From Pristionchus mayeri (taxonomy: Eukaryota > Nematoda > Chromadorea > Rhabditida > Neodiplogasteridae): a stretch of 64,000 bases of DNA. The stretch lies in assembly GCA_036245805.1 (NCBI GenBank), contig BTRK01000005.1, positions 32,097,469 through 32,161,468 of the forward strand, in the 5' to 3' direction. The position numbers and the translations under genes were made by a program. The first letter of the stretch is position 1. Each line of letters opens with the position of its first letter. The notes below the pieces were generated by a model, which made no database searches, was not told where the DNA came from, and saw only the letters and a list, made by a program, of their open reading frames with translations. Of this stretch, positions 37,562-49,267 are shown one piece after another.

Positions 37562-37686
37562 TTGTAGAGAGGAGTAGCCCTCTGCGTGCCATCGATAGAT
37601 TCCATGAAATTGCCTATCTCATGAATGAGAGCTGTCGGATCGAGGGCAGCCGCAGGTTCCGTCTCGTCCCGGGAGGAAGGCTGGGA
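37562..37686 (-). other. Exon-like piece next to the mariner insertion
   Basis: On the minus strand an acceptor (TTCTTTAATAG) precedes a protein-like frame (ETEPAAALDPTALIHEIGNF) that runs to about 37562, 18 bp from the mariner copy. No donor is seen before the mariner end, so the exon may have been truncated. No family is recognised. Confidence 0.3.
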
Positions 37687-38766
37687 CTATTAAAGAAGGG
37701 AACGGTTAGCGAGAGGTTGGTGGGGATTGGTGACGAGTGAAAGAGAAGGATGATATCAGATATGAATAACAAGAACACGAGGCAGGAAAACGTAAGTGTG
37801 AAATACAAGCTCAGTACTGAAGGGGCCGGAAATAGAGAGGGGGGAAGTGAGAGAAGGGAAGTGACCAGTCGAGTGAGCTATAGAGGGGAGTCCTTATATT
37901 ATATTTTTTTGAAGGAACGTAATGAAGTAGAAAAATTATGGTTTTAATTAAAAACTATGTAGACACGGCATTTCGCAGTCCGAATTGCAGGTTGACGAAA
38001 CGACTTACAGACCCCCAAATGCACCCGACGACATTTGTCCACACCACCGAGGGAATAATTAAAAATTTGAATGTTTCTGTATCTATTTACGTTGCACAAG
38101 GGATGTCGGCATAGGACCAAAAATCAATCGATATTTTCAATCGATATCAGGGTTTCTGCAATAACTTTTTTCCGGCTTCGGTCTTGTGTGTGGCGGCCAG
38201 GTGTGCGCACCATGCCGCACCTTGGCGGTGGTGTTGTAGGCGGAGTCTTGGTTTTGTGTTTACGCAAAATGCCGTGGTATATTTCAGTAACTAAAAACTC
38301 AGAAGTTGATAAACACCGAACCTCGTCACAGGGATACGGTAAACAATCTCGTCAAACTTTTTATGTGCTCGCAACGTTGATTTACTGCTAGCAGCTGTTC
38401 CTAATCAATATTTATTGTTAATTTTGTTTGAGATCGATCATTTACAACTTGATAGGAGTGTTCCTTATGCATTAGGCAGGGCACTCTCGTTAACTCTTGC
38501 ATGTGCGCCATTCTAAATGTATTTCCTGTTGATTCTCACTTCTCTATCCTTGATTATCATTTCATAACCTGGCGGAATGTTTTGATTCCTAGTTTTATCT
38601 AGCATCGAGCTTTGTGTTTGATCATATAATCACAAAAGGTCAAGGCGCAAACAACTTTCTCCTGCTTCTCTCATTCCACCCACTCCCTCACGTTTCCCCT
38701 TCCATTGTTCCTTAGCATAAACGCGTAACTTGTACTTTGAGGTAGCATTTAATGATTTTTTTTAGA
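37687..38766. other. Spacer without supported gene
   Basis: About 1 kb of mixed sequence before the MATH-BTB pseudogene. No exon with splice sites and consistent frame was found. It ends in a T-run and TTTAG acceptor just before the pseudogene's start codon. Confidence 0.5.
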
Positions 38767-40708
38767 ATGGCCGATAATGCCTACTTCATCTTTCGATAGG
38801 AGCTCGATAATGCGATAAAGGCCCTCGAAAATGGAAAGGCAGAGTCTGAAGTATTCAACAAATGAGGATTCAAATGGTCAGTTAAATTTGATGAATATTT
38901 CACTCAATAAATCGTTTACTATGGTGCTAATCCCTTGCAATTAAAGGACGAGTTAAAGTACTTAGTTGTTCCGGCAATAGATCATCAATGTCTTCGACAA
39001 AATAAAATCGTGAGCACTAAGTCCGTTTAATCTACCCGCCAAACAGATTGCAAGGACCATAATGTGCGAATGTAAAATGTATTGCTTAAAGGGTTGTTGA
39101 AGCAGCAAAGCCCAACGACCCTACCCTGGGGTTCATCGTGAAGTTCAGCCTTCGATGTGGTGTGGAGCACTAGGAACAGTGGTATTGTGATTCGGAAATG
39201 GAGATGTCTCTGCTCAAAGCGAATGGGAAGATGCACACTTATTCCGAGCAGGTATTATTTCTTTCTTTTCATTACATATCGTCAAATATACATGCTCTTA
39301 CACTCTCTTACGCATGGTATTGTGTTTGTTTCCTAACACGCTCGCGATTTTCATGCGTCGCGTACCTCTAATCATTCCCCGCACTATCTCATTTTGTCGC
39401 ACTGTCTTGCGTCTTTTTACTTCCAACCGCGACGCGTACGCGACGCCCCCCTCGACAACGTGCGAAAAGGGTTGTTACACACTAAATTCTGACTCCGCCC
39501 ACTTGGCAACACTATACCAGAGAAAGCGCGGAAGCTTCTGGATGGTGGGTTTCAATGCCGTGAATATATTTACAATCTTCAAATTGGTATTTGAACAATT
39601 GCCTGTTTTGTGCATTTTCAGCGAATGTGTTTCGATGAGAACGACGTCTCTTATGAGCTAAATCAAGTGTTCTGGACTAATATCAATAATCCACAGGTTT
39701 GCTTTTACATATTTATTGAAGCAAAAAAGTCATTCTAAACGATGGTTTCAAATAAAAACAATAATGCTTTCGCATTTAGGTATTCAATGCCAATAACAAA
39801 GTCACGGCGTAATTCCGCATCCATATCATCGGATCAGAAGGGTGAGCTTCTTTCACAAACACAATATATCAATTTTTTATACCTAGTAAATCATAAACAT
39901 TTTGAGAGATAAATCGATTGCTGACCCTGCTAAATTCGCTGCTCCGAATATCAGAAGTGACGTGATTCTGAATATCGGAGAGAAGAAGCTCTACGTATCC
40001 AAAGAGGTCTGTTCTGTGTGCTTCATATCATGCTTAACTTTCCTTTCGTTGTAATAGTCATATAGCGAAACTGTTGTATTTTTGTGTTTTTCATAAATAT
40101 TCCTGTTATATTTTGTAATTTTATTCTAGGATCTAGATTCATTTTCGAAATAATGCATCTAACTGTATTTCAATAATTGTTTGCAGCTTCTGGCCATTCA
40201 CTCCACTGTGCTTGAGTCCCTTTTCTTCGGTGATTCTGCTGAGAAAGAGAAGAAGGAAGTGGAGATCAAAGACGTTGCTTATGAGGTAAATAGGATTTGG
40301 AAAATTTGAGAATATTAATCTATTTTCTTCAGTAGTTCCTCGACCTTTTGCATGTGATTTATTATCGAATGGTTGAGATCAAAGATGAATATTTATTTTT
40401 TTGTTGTTGTAAGTATTTGAATTATTATTGCAGACCGCACGGTTCCTCACATCTTGAAGCTCGCGAGTCTCTTTCAGATGAAGGTAAACTATCTGTTTTT
40501 ATGGTTTCAGAACAAGTATTATTGGGAAAGACCAATGGATATGCTTTAACCGGGAATCGAAACCGCGTCTTCCGCTCGTCGTGAAAATCAAGTATTTCGA
40601 TCTCAGGGCCTTGTGAAGGAGTGTGAAAAGCATCTGCTCAAGGCAGGAAGAATCGATGTGATGAAGAAATTACAGTTCGCTGATCAGTACGAGTTCGCCA
40701 CTCTCAAG
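38767..40708 (+). pseudogene. MATH-BTB (BATH-type) pseudogene
   Basis: A T-run plus TTTAGA precedes the ATG, as at a spliced-leader acceptor. Exon relics: 38767-38876, about 39100-39251, 39622-39696, 39780-39841, about 39905-40006, 40187-40285, 40333-40382, 40434-40483, 40607-40708. The first four carry MATH pieces, the rest a BTB domain (for example FFGDSAEKEKKEVEIKDVAYE) and the BACK-like helices. In-frame stops interrupt it: TAG 38797, TGA in the first exon near 38862, TAG 39171, TAA 39810 and TAG 40333; one donor (40382) is not GT. The last two exons found in the paralogue at 48095-48282 are missing. Intact relatives are thought to be substrate adaptors for CUL3 ubiquitin ligase. Confidence 0.85.
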
Positions 40709-41481
40709 GTTTGCGTTTAGTATTAGTATAATATAGATACTTCAGATACACTTAGTTGACCCAATAGCATTCAAATTAGTGCAAAAATATGAAATCTAGA
40801 AAAGTAGAAATTTTTCGATTTTTGAGTCATGAAAAATCGAAATTTCATAATTGAGGTTTTCCAGGTTATTCCTTCACTATTGGGTGAAAATGAGTTCTAA
40901 ACATTGTAAAATCACAAAATAGTGGGAAATAGAGGTTGTAAACATGCATATTTCTCGATATCTATGCTATGGTTTCGGTATTTTTTGAGATTTCCGGCCA
41001 TATAGCTCAAACCACCACGTGTTTGGACCTTAGCTCTGAGATGCACTACACTAAATCGATATAGTACAACTCGAATCTGAGCTCAAAACGTGGTTAAGAG
41101 GGGGGTCCCCGAGCCGGTACGATTTATTTTCCTCGTTGAATTTCACTTTTTCAATTTTTTAACAGCGAAGATTGGAAGATATCGCTTAGTTGTCAACGTA
41201 AAAGTTGTTCGAAATAATTTTCCGCACATTTTGAGCTCTTTGTCAGCTCTCTAGCTCACATGGGAGCTAAAATATGACGGAGCCGGAAGCAGAACCGGAA
41301 ATTCCCTAAATGCCGGTTCTGAGAAAAATGGCCAACGCGAAACAATTTCTCGTCCCCAATATACTCTGGAATAAATTTGGCAAGGATGCTGCTAAAAGTT
41401 AGGGCTCCTAGTTCCGCGGGTGGTTCAGTTTCATACAATCTCTCAGAAGATGCGTGATAAATGTTTTATATCAATTTCAGA
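40709..41481. other. Spacer between MATH-BTB copies
   Basis: No supported exon. The sequence is AT-rich with repeat-like character. It ends in TTTATATCAATTTCAG directly before the next MATH start codon, which looks like a trans-splice acceptor. Confidence 0.5.
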
Positions 41482-42074
41482 ATGGCTGATAATTCCAACT
41501 TCGTCCTTCGATGGGATTTCAATAGTGCGGCAGTTCGTGCAGCGGGAAAGATGGAGTCGAAAGTATTCGAAGAGGGAGGATTCAAATAGTTCGTTGAGGT
41601 TATGCGTGTCTGGCGTTTTCATTATGAAAAATTGTATTTTTTTCTACTTTTAAAGTTGTTGTATATTCTCGTAAATAATACAATAAGCAACTAAGGCAGA
41701 TATTCTAATTAAGTAATAAGTCTGACCCGCCGTTATGTAGTTGCTCCCCCGTACTCCCTAACTATATCGTAATATTTGGATGACAAATATCCCACCACGA
41801 TTACTCTGCCGACGCAAAGTAATATACTGTATCTTCCCGGCCTTCTACGGAATTTGTCGCCATCACTGGCTCTCCCCTGTTCTCCCCCTAACTTCTCTCC
41901 AGTTTCTTCGTTTTCTCTTCTTTATTCTATCACGATAAATCGCTACAAGAACTCAACGGCTATACGCACAAGGAGATACACAATATTGGCGTTCAGGAGT
42001 ATTATCGAATTCGGGTGAGTAAACTTACTACTTGGTTTGATTTTCTTTTATTTCTTGTGTTTTTTTTGGTCGTC

Positions 42075-42452
42075 TGTAGGTTCCTTCTGGAACTGAGCGT
42101 TGTAACTGTGTGTCTCACTCCTTGTTTTTCCTGACTACTTGTGAGTCAGGTGCGTATAGGAGTGAGCACATCAGTTGTAGGTTCCTTCTGGAACTGAGCG
42201 TTGTAACTGTGTGTCACTCCTTGTTTTTCCTGACTACTTGTGAGTCAGGTGCGTATAGGAGTGAGCACATCAGTTGTAGGTTCCTTCTGGAACTGAGCGT
42301 TGTGAGTTTGTTGCTGATTTCGTTTTGTGTACACGAAGTGCTGCCAAAATTTTTATTTTGGGCTGAGAACACTGTGTAACAAGTGTGAATTCAGTTGCTG
42401 ATTTCGTTTTGTGTACACGAAGTGCTGCCAAAATTCTGATTTTGGGCAGAAA
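42075..42452 (+). repeat. Two tandem repeat arrays in the LTR-element leader
   Basis: A unit of about 100 bp (starting TGTAGGTTCCTTCTGG) occurs at 42075 and 42176, with a third partial copy at 42275. It contains the inverted pair CTGACT/AGTCAG. It is followed by a second duplication of about 82 bp (TTGCTGATTTCGTTTTGTGT at about 42311 and 42393). The region lies between the 5' LTR and the gag start, where packaging signals normally are. Confidence 0.85.
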
Positions 42453-42483
42453 ACTTGGCGAGTGACAGCAGAATTTCGTCATA

Positions 42484-44573
42484 ATGAGTGAAGAAATAGC
42501 AGAGACACTGAAGTTGATGCAGCAGATGATGGCTGCGCAGCAGGAGGAGTTGAGAATACTGAGGGAACTGCCAGTGGAAATGACACCGTCACGAAGGCAC
42601 GTGGACCTACCGTGGACTCCCTTGAGAAGCAGATCAGGACTTTCACGTACAATCCTGATGAGGGTTGGACCTTCGAGGCGTGGTGGACACGTCATGAGGA
42701 TCTCTTCGAGAGCACAGTGGATATGGAGGATGATGAGAAGAGTCGAATGCTGATGAGACACGTGGATGACGCGGTGTATAAGCAGTTCGGAGACCACATC
42801 CGTCCTAAGAAACTGGGTCAACTGACATTCAATGACGTCAAAGAGACCATGACGAAATTGTTCGGAGACAAGAAGACTCTTTTCGAGAAGAGACTCGAAA
42901 TGTTCAATCTCAAGATGTCGAAGGCGAATATCGACGATCTTCGAGAGTTCGCGACTCGAGTCAACAGAGTTGTCGAGGACGCGAATGTCACCGAACTCAC
43001 CGCCGACAAGATCAAGACGATGATCTTACTGGCAGGTGTGGACCTACCAAGGCACACCGGTGCAATGTTCCACATTATCCATGGGATGAAGAATGAGAAG
43101 AGCCCCACACTCGAGAAGATACTCGAGATTGCTGAAAGCTTCAAGGAAGCACAGCAAGACTCTCAGACCGTGACTGGCCAAAATCAATCGCAAGTGAATG
43201 CGGTGCGAAAGCAATGGAAGGGGAAGGAGAAGTTCCGTTCCCAACGAGATCAAAGTGCTTCCCGCGAATCGAATAGTGATAAGTGTGGAAGATGTGGCCA
43301 TGATCACGAAGAGGAGAGGTGCCCATATGTGAATGAGACCTGTCACAATTGCGGCAATACTGGCCATCTGAGGAGGATGTCCCGAGGCAAGAACAGAGGG
43401 AGGAACCCGAAGTTCAAGCAGATCAAGAGCGAGCAATCAGGGAACTCTGGAGAGTTCGATATCTCGATAAAAGTGAATGGAATAGATGTGATAATGAGTG
43501 TTGACTCAGGATCTGACCTCACATTTATCTCAAAGAGCACGTGGAGGTTGATCGGTGCACCGAGAGCAAAGTGTACTGATATTTCGCCCGAGTGCCCAAA
43601 TGGATCACTGTTCCGTGTGACAGGAAAATGTGATTTGAATTTGGAGATGAATGGTGTCACCACTTTCGGAGAAGTGTACATCACAGAAGATACGAACGTG
43701 CTGGGCAAGGACCTGATGCAGTTCTTCTTCACACTGATGCCCAAGAGGCCGCAGGCTCAGCTCCACTCGATGGAGAAAATCGAGGTCGCAAATATGGTTG
43801 AGGAATACCATTCTGGAAGAAATCACTCGGTCCAGGAGACTGAGGTCACAGAGATGGAGGAGAAGTGCCATCCTGGAAATGGTCAAGGAAATGACCATCA
43901 CGAGCTACCCAGTGGAGCTTCGGGATCTGCGTCGTCGTCGACGAGATCGAGTCTGAGAAACGACTCACAACGCTTGAAGTTGAATTTCGAGCATCACGAG
44001 CTACCCAGAGGAGTGTCGGGATCTGCGTCGTCACTGACGAGATCGAGTCTGAAAAAGGGCTCACATCACTCGGAGTCGAGAATCGAGCATCACGAGCATC
44101 CTAGTGGAGCGTCGGGATCTGCGTCGAAGACGAGATCGAGTCTGGAAAATGACTCACAACGCTCGAATTCAAGACTAGAGGAAGACACAGTGAGAAACTG
44201 TGTGAAGGAAAAGGACCGAAAGGTCTGCACATCTGAGTCAATGAGCGAATGTCCGCTCAAGAAGGAGCTAAAAGAGCGAGTTCTGAAGGATTCAGACTCC
44301 GGACAGAAAGAAGTTGACCAGATGGTCTCCAGAGAAGGCTCTCCTAGTGAGAGATTGTGTGAACTGTACGGTGATACAGTAGTGAGCAACGGTGGAGAAT
44401 CGCCATCTACGTCGACAAGAGCCGACTACCGTACTCCCTCGAGCAAAGGAGTGAAGATCTTCTCTCAACGGCGCCTCGAGAAGACACTAACAACGTCACA
44501 CGATGCCGGACGAGCCCATCGACTGCCCCGTTCCACCTACCGAACCGAGAGTTTCAAGGATGATGAAGATTGA
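42484..44573 (+). CDS. Gag-protease polyprotein of the LTR element, probably frameshifted near its start
   Basis: Retrotransposon structural protein. A start at 42484 opens about 30 codons with Met/Gln/Glu-rich helix character, then the continuous gag frame appears one register away and is open from 42612 or earlier to 44573 (653 codons from the Met at 42612). In order: capsid-like region (WTFEAWWTRHEDLFE), two Cys/His knuckles near 43285-43385 of which the second lacks its last Cys, retropepsin-like segment with the D-S-G-S active-site triplet at about 43503, then a Ser-rich tail with three copies of a repeat of about 28 residues (HHELPSGASGSAS type, 43904-44165). A Ty3/Gypsy-like origin is inferred. 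The break near 42570 may be a mutation or assembly error. Confidence 0.8.
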
Positions 44574-45034
44574 GACGAGAAGATGAAGATGATACTGTGT
44601 TCAAAGCCAGTCCCATTGCCCACTTACCGTTACTCGTGGCCCAATCTCTTCATTTTTCCTGTCGTTTTAATCAGATACTCCCAAGGTCGTATCTTAGAAG
44701 GGAGGTGTTGTATATTCTCGTAAATAATACAATAAGCAACTAAGGCAGATATTCTAATTAAGTAATAAGTCTGACCCGCCGTTATGTAGTTGCTCCCCCG
44801 TACTCCCTAACGATATCGTAATATTTGGATGTCAAATATCCCACCACGATTACTCTGCCGACGCAAAGTAATATACTGTATCTTCCCGGCCTTCTACGGA
44901 ATTTGTCGCCATCACTGGCTCTCCCCTGTTCTCCCCCTAACCTCTCTCCAGTTTCTTCGTTTTCTCTTCTTTATTCTATCACGATAAATCGCTACAAGGA
45001 CTCAACGGCTATACGCACAAGGAGATACACAATA

Positions 45035-45490
45035 AAAGCATTATGTTTAAAGTTACTCAATAAGGACGAAATTAATCCCCTGTTTTTTATCTTCCATTGA
45101 ATAGCCGTTGGCTAAATTAGTTGAGATAGAATATACAAAAATTCAAAAAAAAATCAATATTAGCCCCAAGCGAAGTCCGGGAAGGAATCCGGGTAAAGTT
45201 GCCTGATCCAACACTTTTACTCATACTCTCTCAGACACGCGACGCGCGCTCAATTCGTTTTTAAAATCGATATCGATATATAAAGTGTTATGTATTTTAT
45301 CGTGTGTCATCGGATTGGAGAATACTACTCCGTGTTAACAAGTCGAGCGTGTGTAAACAAGTCAAGTTTGCGATTAATAGCATGCCGAGAAACTGTAGAT
45401 CCCCGCCGAAAGCGGTGGCGAACGGGCTGGTTCACAATTTAATTATGATCTACTTATCGTTTAATTGGAATTAATCTGGTTCATTCACAG
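45035..45490. other. Stretch with TATA-like box and short open frame, unassigned
   Basis: Between the LTR element and the next MATH exon. It contains CGATATATAAAGTG at about 45274, then an ATG at about 45381 opening a short frame and a GC-rich hairpin (CCCCGCC, GAAA, GCGGTGG). The GC-rich patch is unlike its AT-rich surroundings. It is not recognised. Confidence 0.3.
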
Positions 45491-46352
45491 GACTGCTTCC
45501 GTTGAAAAGTATGAGGACGACTTGGCCCAATTCTTCATTCGGTGCGATGTGGATCATAGTAGACCTTGGACGTGTGGAGCAGAAGTGAATCTCTGCCTAA
45601 TTAAAGCGAACGAAAGGAGAGATGAATATTCCGAAAAGGTAATTTTTCTTTCTTAAGTAAAAAAACTTATAGCAATATTGGAATATTCCAATTACAGAAC
45701 CTGCTCTTTGATCAAGCAAGGTGCATGGCAGAGCCTTCAAAGAAACACTCGATTTAATATGTTGTGCACTTAGTCTCGATTTAATATGTTGTGCACTCGA
45801 CTTTACATGCCTTGTTGTTGCAGTCATTTGTACATGTCCTAAGCCAAAATTCCGGGCATTAGTCATAGAATGCGATGTTTTACTTGAAGGAATGCTTCGA
45901 CATCGAAGATCTCGTCGCAGTGGAATTCAACATTCGCATCATCAGCTCGAGAGAGTGAGTTCTTCTTATGACTTATTTCGAATGCTAGCAATGCTATGAT
46001 TTATATTATCAAATAGGCGTATTTTTGCGATGTAATATTTTCTTCCTTAAAATTATTTTAAAATTAACTGCTCTGCACCGTGCAATTGTTGTTTCCCTCT
46101 TTCCCTGAACTCTAATATCTCTCATCTGCTCCTTTTGGATTGGCGTGAGCTTCTGTACAGTGATTGGCCGGTCTTTAAAGTTCTTTGAAGCATGTAGCTA
46201 ATGATTTCTAAAACCTCTTTATTATCCTCCAGAAACTATGATAACTAGGAGGCACGTAATATATCATGAGCTGACCAACTATATATCCCACGTGAAAAAT
46301 ACCACAGAAGCCTACGAAATCACCCAAAATGGTAAATCCGAATCATTACCAG

Positions 46353-48282
46353 GAAGGCCGACAATACCCAATTCGTTCTTCAATGGAAAATTGAGAATGC
46401 GACTGCGATTCACGCAGCGAGAAAAGCTGAATCGCCAGTGTTCAATGAGCAGGGATTCACATGGTGAGTAGACGAAAGGTTCTCCAAATTGGTGGCTGAT
46501 ATTTTATTGGTTCTCCAAGGGTTTAGGAATTTAATTATAAATGAATGTTTTTACGCTCCATAATTTGAAACACGTTCTCTTTAAGACAAAATACCTGTAA
46601 GAATGCAATGGGGGCACGGGCGGCATACATTTTCCAGAATGATCGTCCGGGAATCAAGCATTGGGAACATTTTTTTAGGATTGCAGGTCGGCTGTGTTTC
46701 AGCCCCGTTGGGGAACTTCTGATATGGCTGAAACATATCTGAAACACTATGGATTTCGATATTCGTTTCATCCATGTTGAGAGGTTTCTGAATTAATCAT
46801 AATTAAACATTATTTTTCACTCAAATCCGAAAGAATTTATTGAATTTTTTTGGTTCACTTTTTTATCCTAAATAAAAAGTTTCGTTTTTTTCAAGAGTTC
46901 TCGCACTTTCGGGCATCTTTTTTACGTCCCCGAATCGTAAAAGTGATGTGATTCTGAAGATCGGACAGAAGAGACTGCACGTGAACAAGGATGTAAGCAT
47001 TTTCATGTTTAAAGAGTGTTTGGCATTCATACCATCCTTCTCTATCGAATCGACTTGCTAATATTTTATTGCATTGAATGCAGAAAAATATTCAATAAAC
47101 TTTTACTATTTTTATAATACGAATACGCAATTTAGCATTGAAATAAAAATATTATCTAATGTATGATAATTTCCAGTTTTTGTCTGAGCACTCTCCCGTC
47201 TTTGATGCAATGTTCTTCGGAGATTTCGCTGAAAAGGGAAAGGAAGAACTGGAAATCAAGGACGTGGTATACGAGGTTAATTGTGTTATTTTAGTTAAAT
47301 ATTTTACAAAAAAAAACCATATTAAGGAGTTTCTCGATCTTCTTGATCTGGCATATCTTCGAACCATGGAGATCACTGGTATTTACTCGCCTTCTTAAAA
47401 TATATTTATAATTCCTTCAGATCACACTGTGTCTAACATTCTGAAAATCGCGGATCGGTTCCAGATAGAGGTAAGTAGCGATATTAACTAGTATATCACG
47501 GTATTCCAACACCTTAGAATTAACTGCGCTACCTAAGGGCGCCCTGTACACAATTGCGTAGCAACCCTTGCCCAAAAAGGGTTGACACGCGTCGCTGCCT
47601 GCGTCACGGTATATCTTGGAAAGGAGCCAAGTGGCGAGGGACGCCAGATAGTGTAGTAAAAATAGAGAGTACGGAAAATGAAAAGAGTAGCACGCCACTT
47701 TTTGAATAGCGCGCGCATTGTGAAACACACCACGTAGGCTACATGTAGCGCGGAGGAGCAGAAGGGCGTGGTTGATTTTCACCATCTTAACCAATGTTAG
47801 GTATTCATATTTTACGATGTTAATCATATAGTAGTGACATTTTTGCAATAAATATATTACAGGGCATTGTGAAGCAGTCTGAGAAGCATCTCATTCAGTC
47901 GGAGGGATTCAATGACGTGCAGAAACTGCTCTTCGCCGATAAGTACAGACTCGCTTCTCTCAAGGTACAGTATCTTCCCTACTCATGTTTTCGCGGTTAA
48001 TTTATAGTCCTAAAGTTCGAAGTTTGCTCTTGAAAAAATATATTGATTAGAAATATTTTTTTTGAATATATATGTGCAAGTGTTTGAAATTCAGGACCAC
48101 TGTCTCATGACGGCTGAATACATTGCGAGGATAAAGGTTCGTTTTAGATTTGACGAATTATTTTGTTCGCTCATGGAATTTTTCAGACATTTCCTGAGTA
48201 TGACAGCCTCTCTGATAGCATGAAAGCGGAAATCTCCGATAGACTCGTGGAAATCTCTAACCGAAGAGTTATTTTCGAGTAG
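46353..48282 (+). CDS. MATH-BTB gene, intact BTB half and degraded MATH half
   Basis: A MATH first-exon equivalent at 46353-46463 (QFVLQWKIENATAIHAARKA) lacks an obvious start codon. The middle MATH exons are only faintly visible near 46690-46790. The BTB half is clean: 46896-46992 (SDVILKIGQKRLHVNKD), 47177-47275, 47327-47377, 47421-47470, 47863-47964, 48095-48136, 48187-48282 (TAG). It encodes FLSEHSPVFDAMFFGDF, EFLDLLDLAYL, then KLLFADKYRLASLK and a C-terminal helix pair. Such proteins dimerise through BTB, bind CUL3 and present substrates through MATH. Without a working MATH half it would lack the usual substrate-binding part. It may use the MATH exons at 41482-45954, in which case the LTR insertion sits in its first intron. 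Confidence 0.7.
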
Positions 48283-48396
48283 CGAATTTGGTTCGTCCAC
48301 TCTTTCGCTATTATCCACTACCGTAGTTTGAGTTGCAGTCACATTATTCACTGCTATCATTATCGTATATTTAGCTGTTCTGTTCTTATTTATCTA

Positions 48397-49232
48397 TTCG
48401 GAAGAGGATAGATGGGATATCAGATTGATAACAGATCTCAGAGAAAATAGAGTGGAAATGAAAGATCCCTCTTGCAGGAAGACGGTGCCCCCCGGCCACT
48501 ACCTGCACCCGGATTACGAATGCAGAGACTGTGGGCGTCGCCGAGTGGGAGCAATCGTCTCTCAGGAGGTTCAGAAGAAGATGGGAGCAGTGGTCGCGGG
48601 TCTCTGCTTCGACACGCTGAGGGAGTTAGCGGCACTGTATGACATGGAAGAAGAATGGAAGAGTCTGAAGAGGATCAACGCTCATACGCTGATGAGGGAG
48701 AAAGCGAAGACGAAGAATGTGAGTACGATGGCTTTGAAGAGAGCGTACCAAGACGGTATGTGCGATCATGTGCTTGTCATGGTGGAGGAAGTAGCCAAGA
48801 CTGGAGTCAAGTTCGAAGGAGAAGATCAGAGTGTTTCTGACGCTGCCAACGAGGCTTTGATGATGGGAAATGATCGGAGGGATCGCCAGGAGTTTATTCT
48901 CCTGGTTCCTGCGTTCAGCCCAGTCACAAAGATCAGAGGAGAGTGGAAAGAAGTAGAGGAGATGAGATACAAGGATGAGTCCGATCTCAAGAGTATCCTC
49001 CAGGAGATGGTATCAGAAGAGAGCTTCCCTAAAGCACTGTGGGTGCTGCTGAAGACTGAGTTCAGTGGCACGGTCACTGAACAGCTTCAGGCATTCCCGC
49101 GGGAAATGACCAGAGAGAATGACCTCACGTGTTACGTGTCAGCCGATGTTTTGCCTGCCTCGCCCACGGACTTCCAACTGGAGCTCACCAAGACACACCA
49201 GCAATTCCTCACCTCGTGGAGAGTCAACGGAT
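48397..49232 (+). repeat. Inverted copy of the retroelement 3' part (left arm)
   Basis: 836 bp, nearly identical to the reverse complement of 49624-50459, with a 391-bp spacer. It encodes the first about 270 residues of the post-integrase extension on the plus strand, then runs into antisense sequence. By translation the arms differ at about half a dozen residues. Confidence 0.93.
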
Positions 49233-49267
49233 GCTCTACACGCCCCTCTTCTCCAGAGCGAATGTCC

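Larger units (their letters stand above)
41657..45034 (+). mobile_element. Young LTR retrotransposon with gag-protease only
   Basis: LTRs at 41657-41985 and 44706-45034, both 329 bp, begin TGTTGTATATTC and end GATACACAATA. By eye they differ at four positions. AAAG flanks both ends as a likely target duplication. A purine tract AGAAGGGAGG abuts the 3' LTR, and TTGGCGTTCAGG after the 5' LTR may be the primer site. The interior has a repeated leader and one long frame, but no reverse transcriptase, RNase H or integrase, so the element must depend on enzymes from elsewhere. Confidence 0.93.
41482..45954 (+). pseudogene. MATH-domain exons split by an LTR retrotransposon
   Basis: First exon 41482-41588 (ATG; frame with FVLRWDF and VFEEGGFK) has the same start and splice position as the pseudogene at 38767. 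The next MATH exon, 45491-45638 (CDVDHSRPWTCGAEV, YSEK), lies 3.9 kb downstream because the LTR element 41657-45034 sits in the intron. A later MATH exon at 45869-45954 (YLKECFDIEDLVAVEFNIRI) is readable. The exon expected at about 45698 has no clean frame, and a 28-bp stretch is duplicated there (45748-45805). Whether these exons join the BTB exons from 46896 is unknown. Confidence 0.65.

Noticed and set aside
42075..42302. Possible CRISPR-like array
   Set aside because: The repeats are directly adjacent units of about 100 bp without unique spacers, in a eukaryotic LTR leader.
42612..44573. Host gene with a zinc-finger and protease domain
   Set aside because: It is enclosed by two 329-bp LTRs with a primer-type site and purine tract, so it is the gag-protease of an LTR element.
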